Source: Gammaproteobacteria bacterium
GTDB taxonomy: Bacteria; Pseudomonadota; Gammaproteobacteria; Pseudomonadales; Pseudohongiellaceae
NCBI GenBank assembly: GCA_016762975.1
Contig: JAESUV010000171.1
Coordinates: forward strand, 1-5,408
DNA length: 5,408 bases
Reading direction: 5' to 3'
A program made the translations under genes and the position numbers. The notes beneath the pieces were generated by a model. It was not told the origin of the DNA. It did no database searches and saw nothing but the letters and a program-made list of their open reading frames with translations. Position 1 is the stretch's first letter, and every line of letters starts with the position of its first letter. Shown here one piece after another: positions 5,400 through 5,408 of the stretch.

Positions 5400-5408
5400 A
5401 TGACCATT

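Noticed and set aside
1..5408. Mobile element, CRISPR array, defence or other novel gene system
   Set aside because: No transposase, integrase, terminal repeats, spaced repeat array or unknown gene was seen; every substantial coding region is a TCA cycle gene with normal length and residues.

Overview
The window is a core-metabolism locus for the tricarboxylic acid cycle, from what looks like a gammaproteobacterium. Two things point there. The layout is a succinate dehydrogenase operon in the order sdhC-sdhD-sdhA-sdhB followed by sucA, divergent from a type II citrate synthase gene gltA. The proteins also carry the sequence style of that class: SdhD begins MVTNVTNLGRSGLYDW, SdhC has RPTNLD, SdhA has GKGGQAARTCAAADRTGH. 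Base composition is moderate. I cannot name a genus from the sequence alone; similarity to remembered Pseudomonas-type proteins is an impression, not a search result.

Layout, left to right. Bases 1-38 (minus) are the first 12 codons plus two bases of sucA, cut by the window edge. Bases 119-826 (minus) are sdhB, 910-2682 (minus) sdhA, 2683-3051 (minus) sdhD and 3045-3419 (minus) sdhC. All four sdh genes are full length with their cofactor and catalytic residues in place. sdhC and sdhD overlap by 7 bases, sdhD and sdhA abut (TAG then ATG), an 83-base gap with a perfect 8-bp hairpin separates sdhA from sdhB, and an 80-base gap with no terminator separates sdhB from sucA. Bases 3420-3891 are a 472-base divergent regulatory region. 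It has a good sigma70-type promoter facing each way, an FNR-like site and a TGACA-N6-TGTCA inverted repeat upstream of the sdh promoter, and a bulged 10-bp inverted repeat just upstream of the gltA -35 box. Bases 3892-5169 (plus) are gltA, closed by a strong hairpin at 5177-5202. Bases 5324-5399 (minus) are a tRNA-Ala(GGC) gene with encoded CCA, transcribed toward gltA, so the hairpin lies between convergent units.

Together the genes make citrate synthase (entry of acetyl-CoA), the membrane succinate:ubiquinone oxidoreductase (complex II), and the start of the 2-oxoglutarate dehydrogenase E1 subunit. Shared control of both arms from the central region is likely by analogy with other gammaproteobacteria.

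I found no mobile element, CRISPR array, phage gene, toxin-antitoxin pair or unknown gene, and no sign of an undescribed system. The points worth a second look are small: a His-to-Arg difference in SdhB beside the iron-sulfur clusters, the intercistronic hairpin, the candidate operators in the divergent region, and short repeated words.
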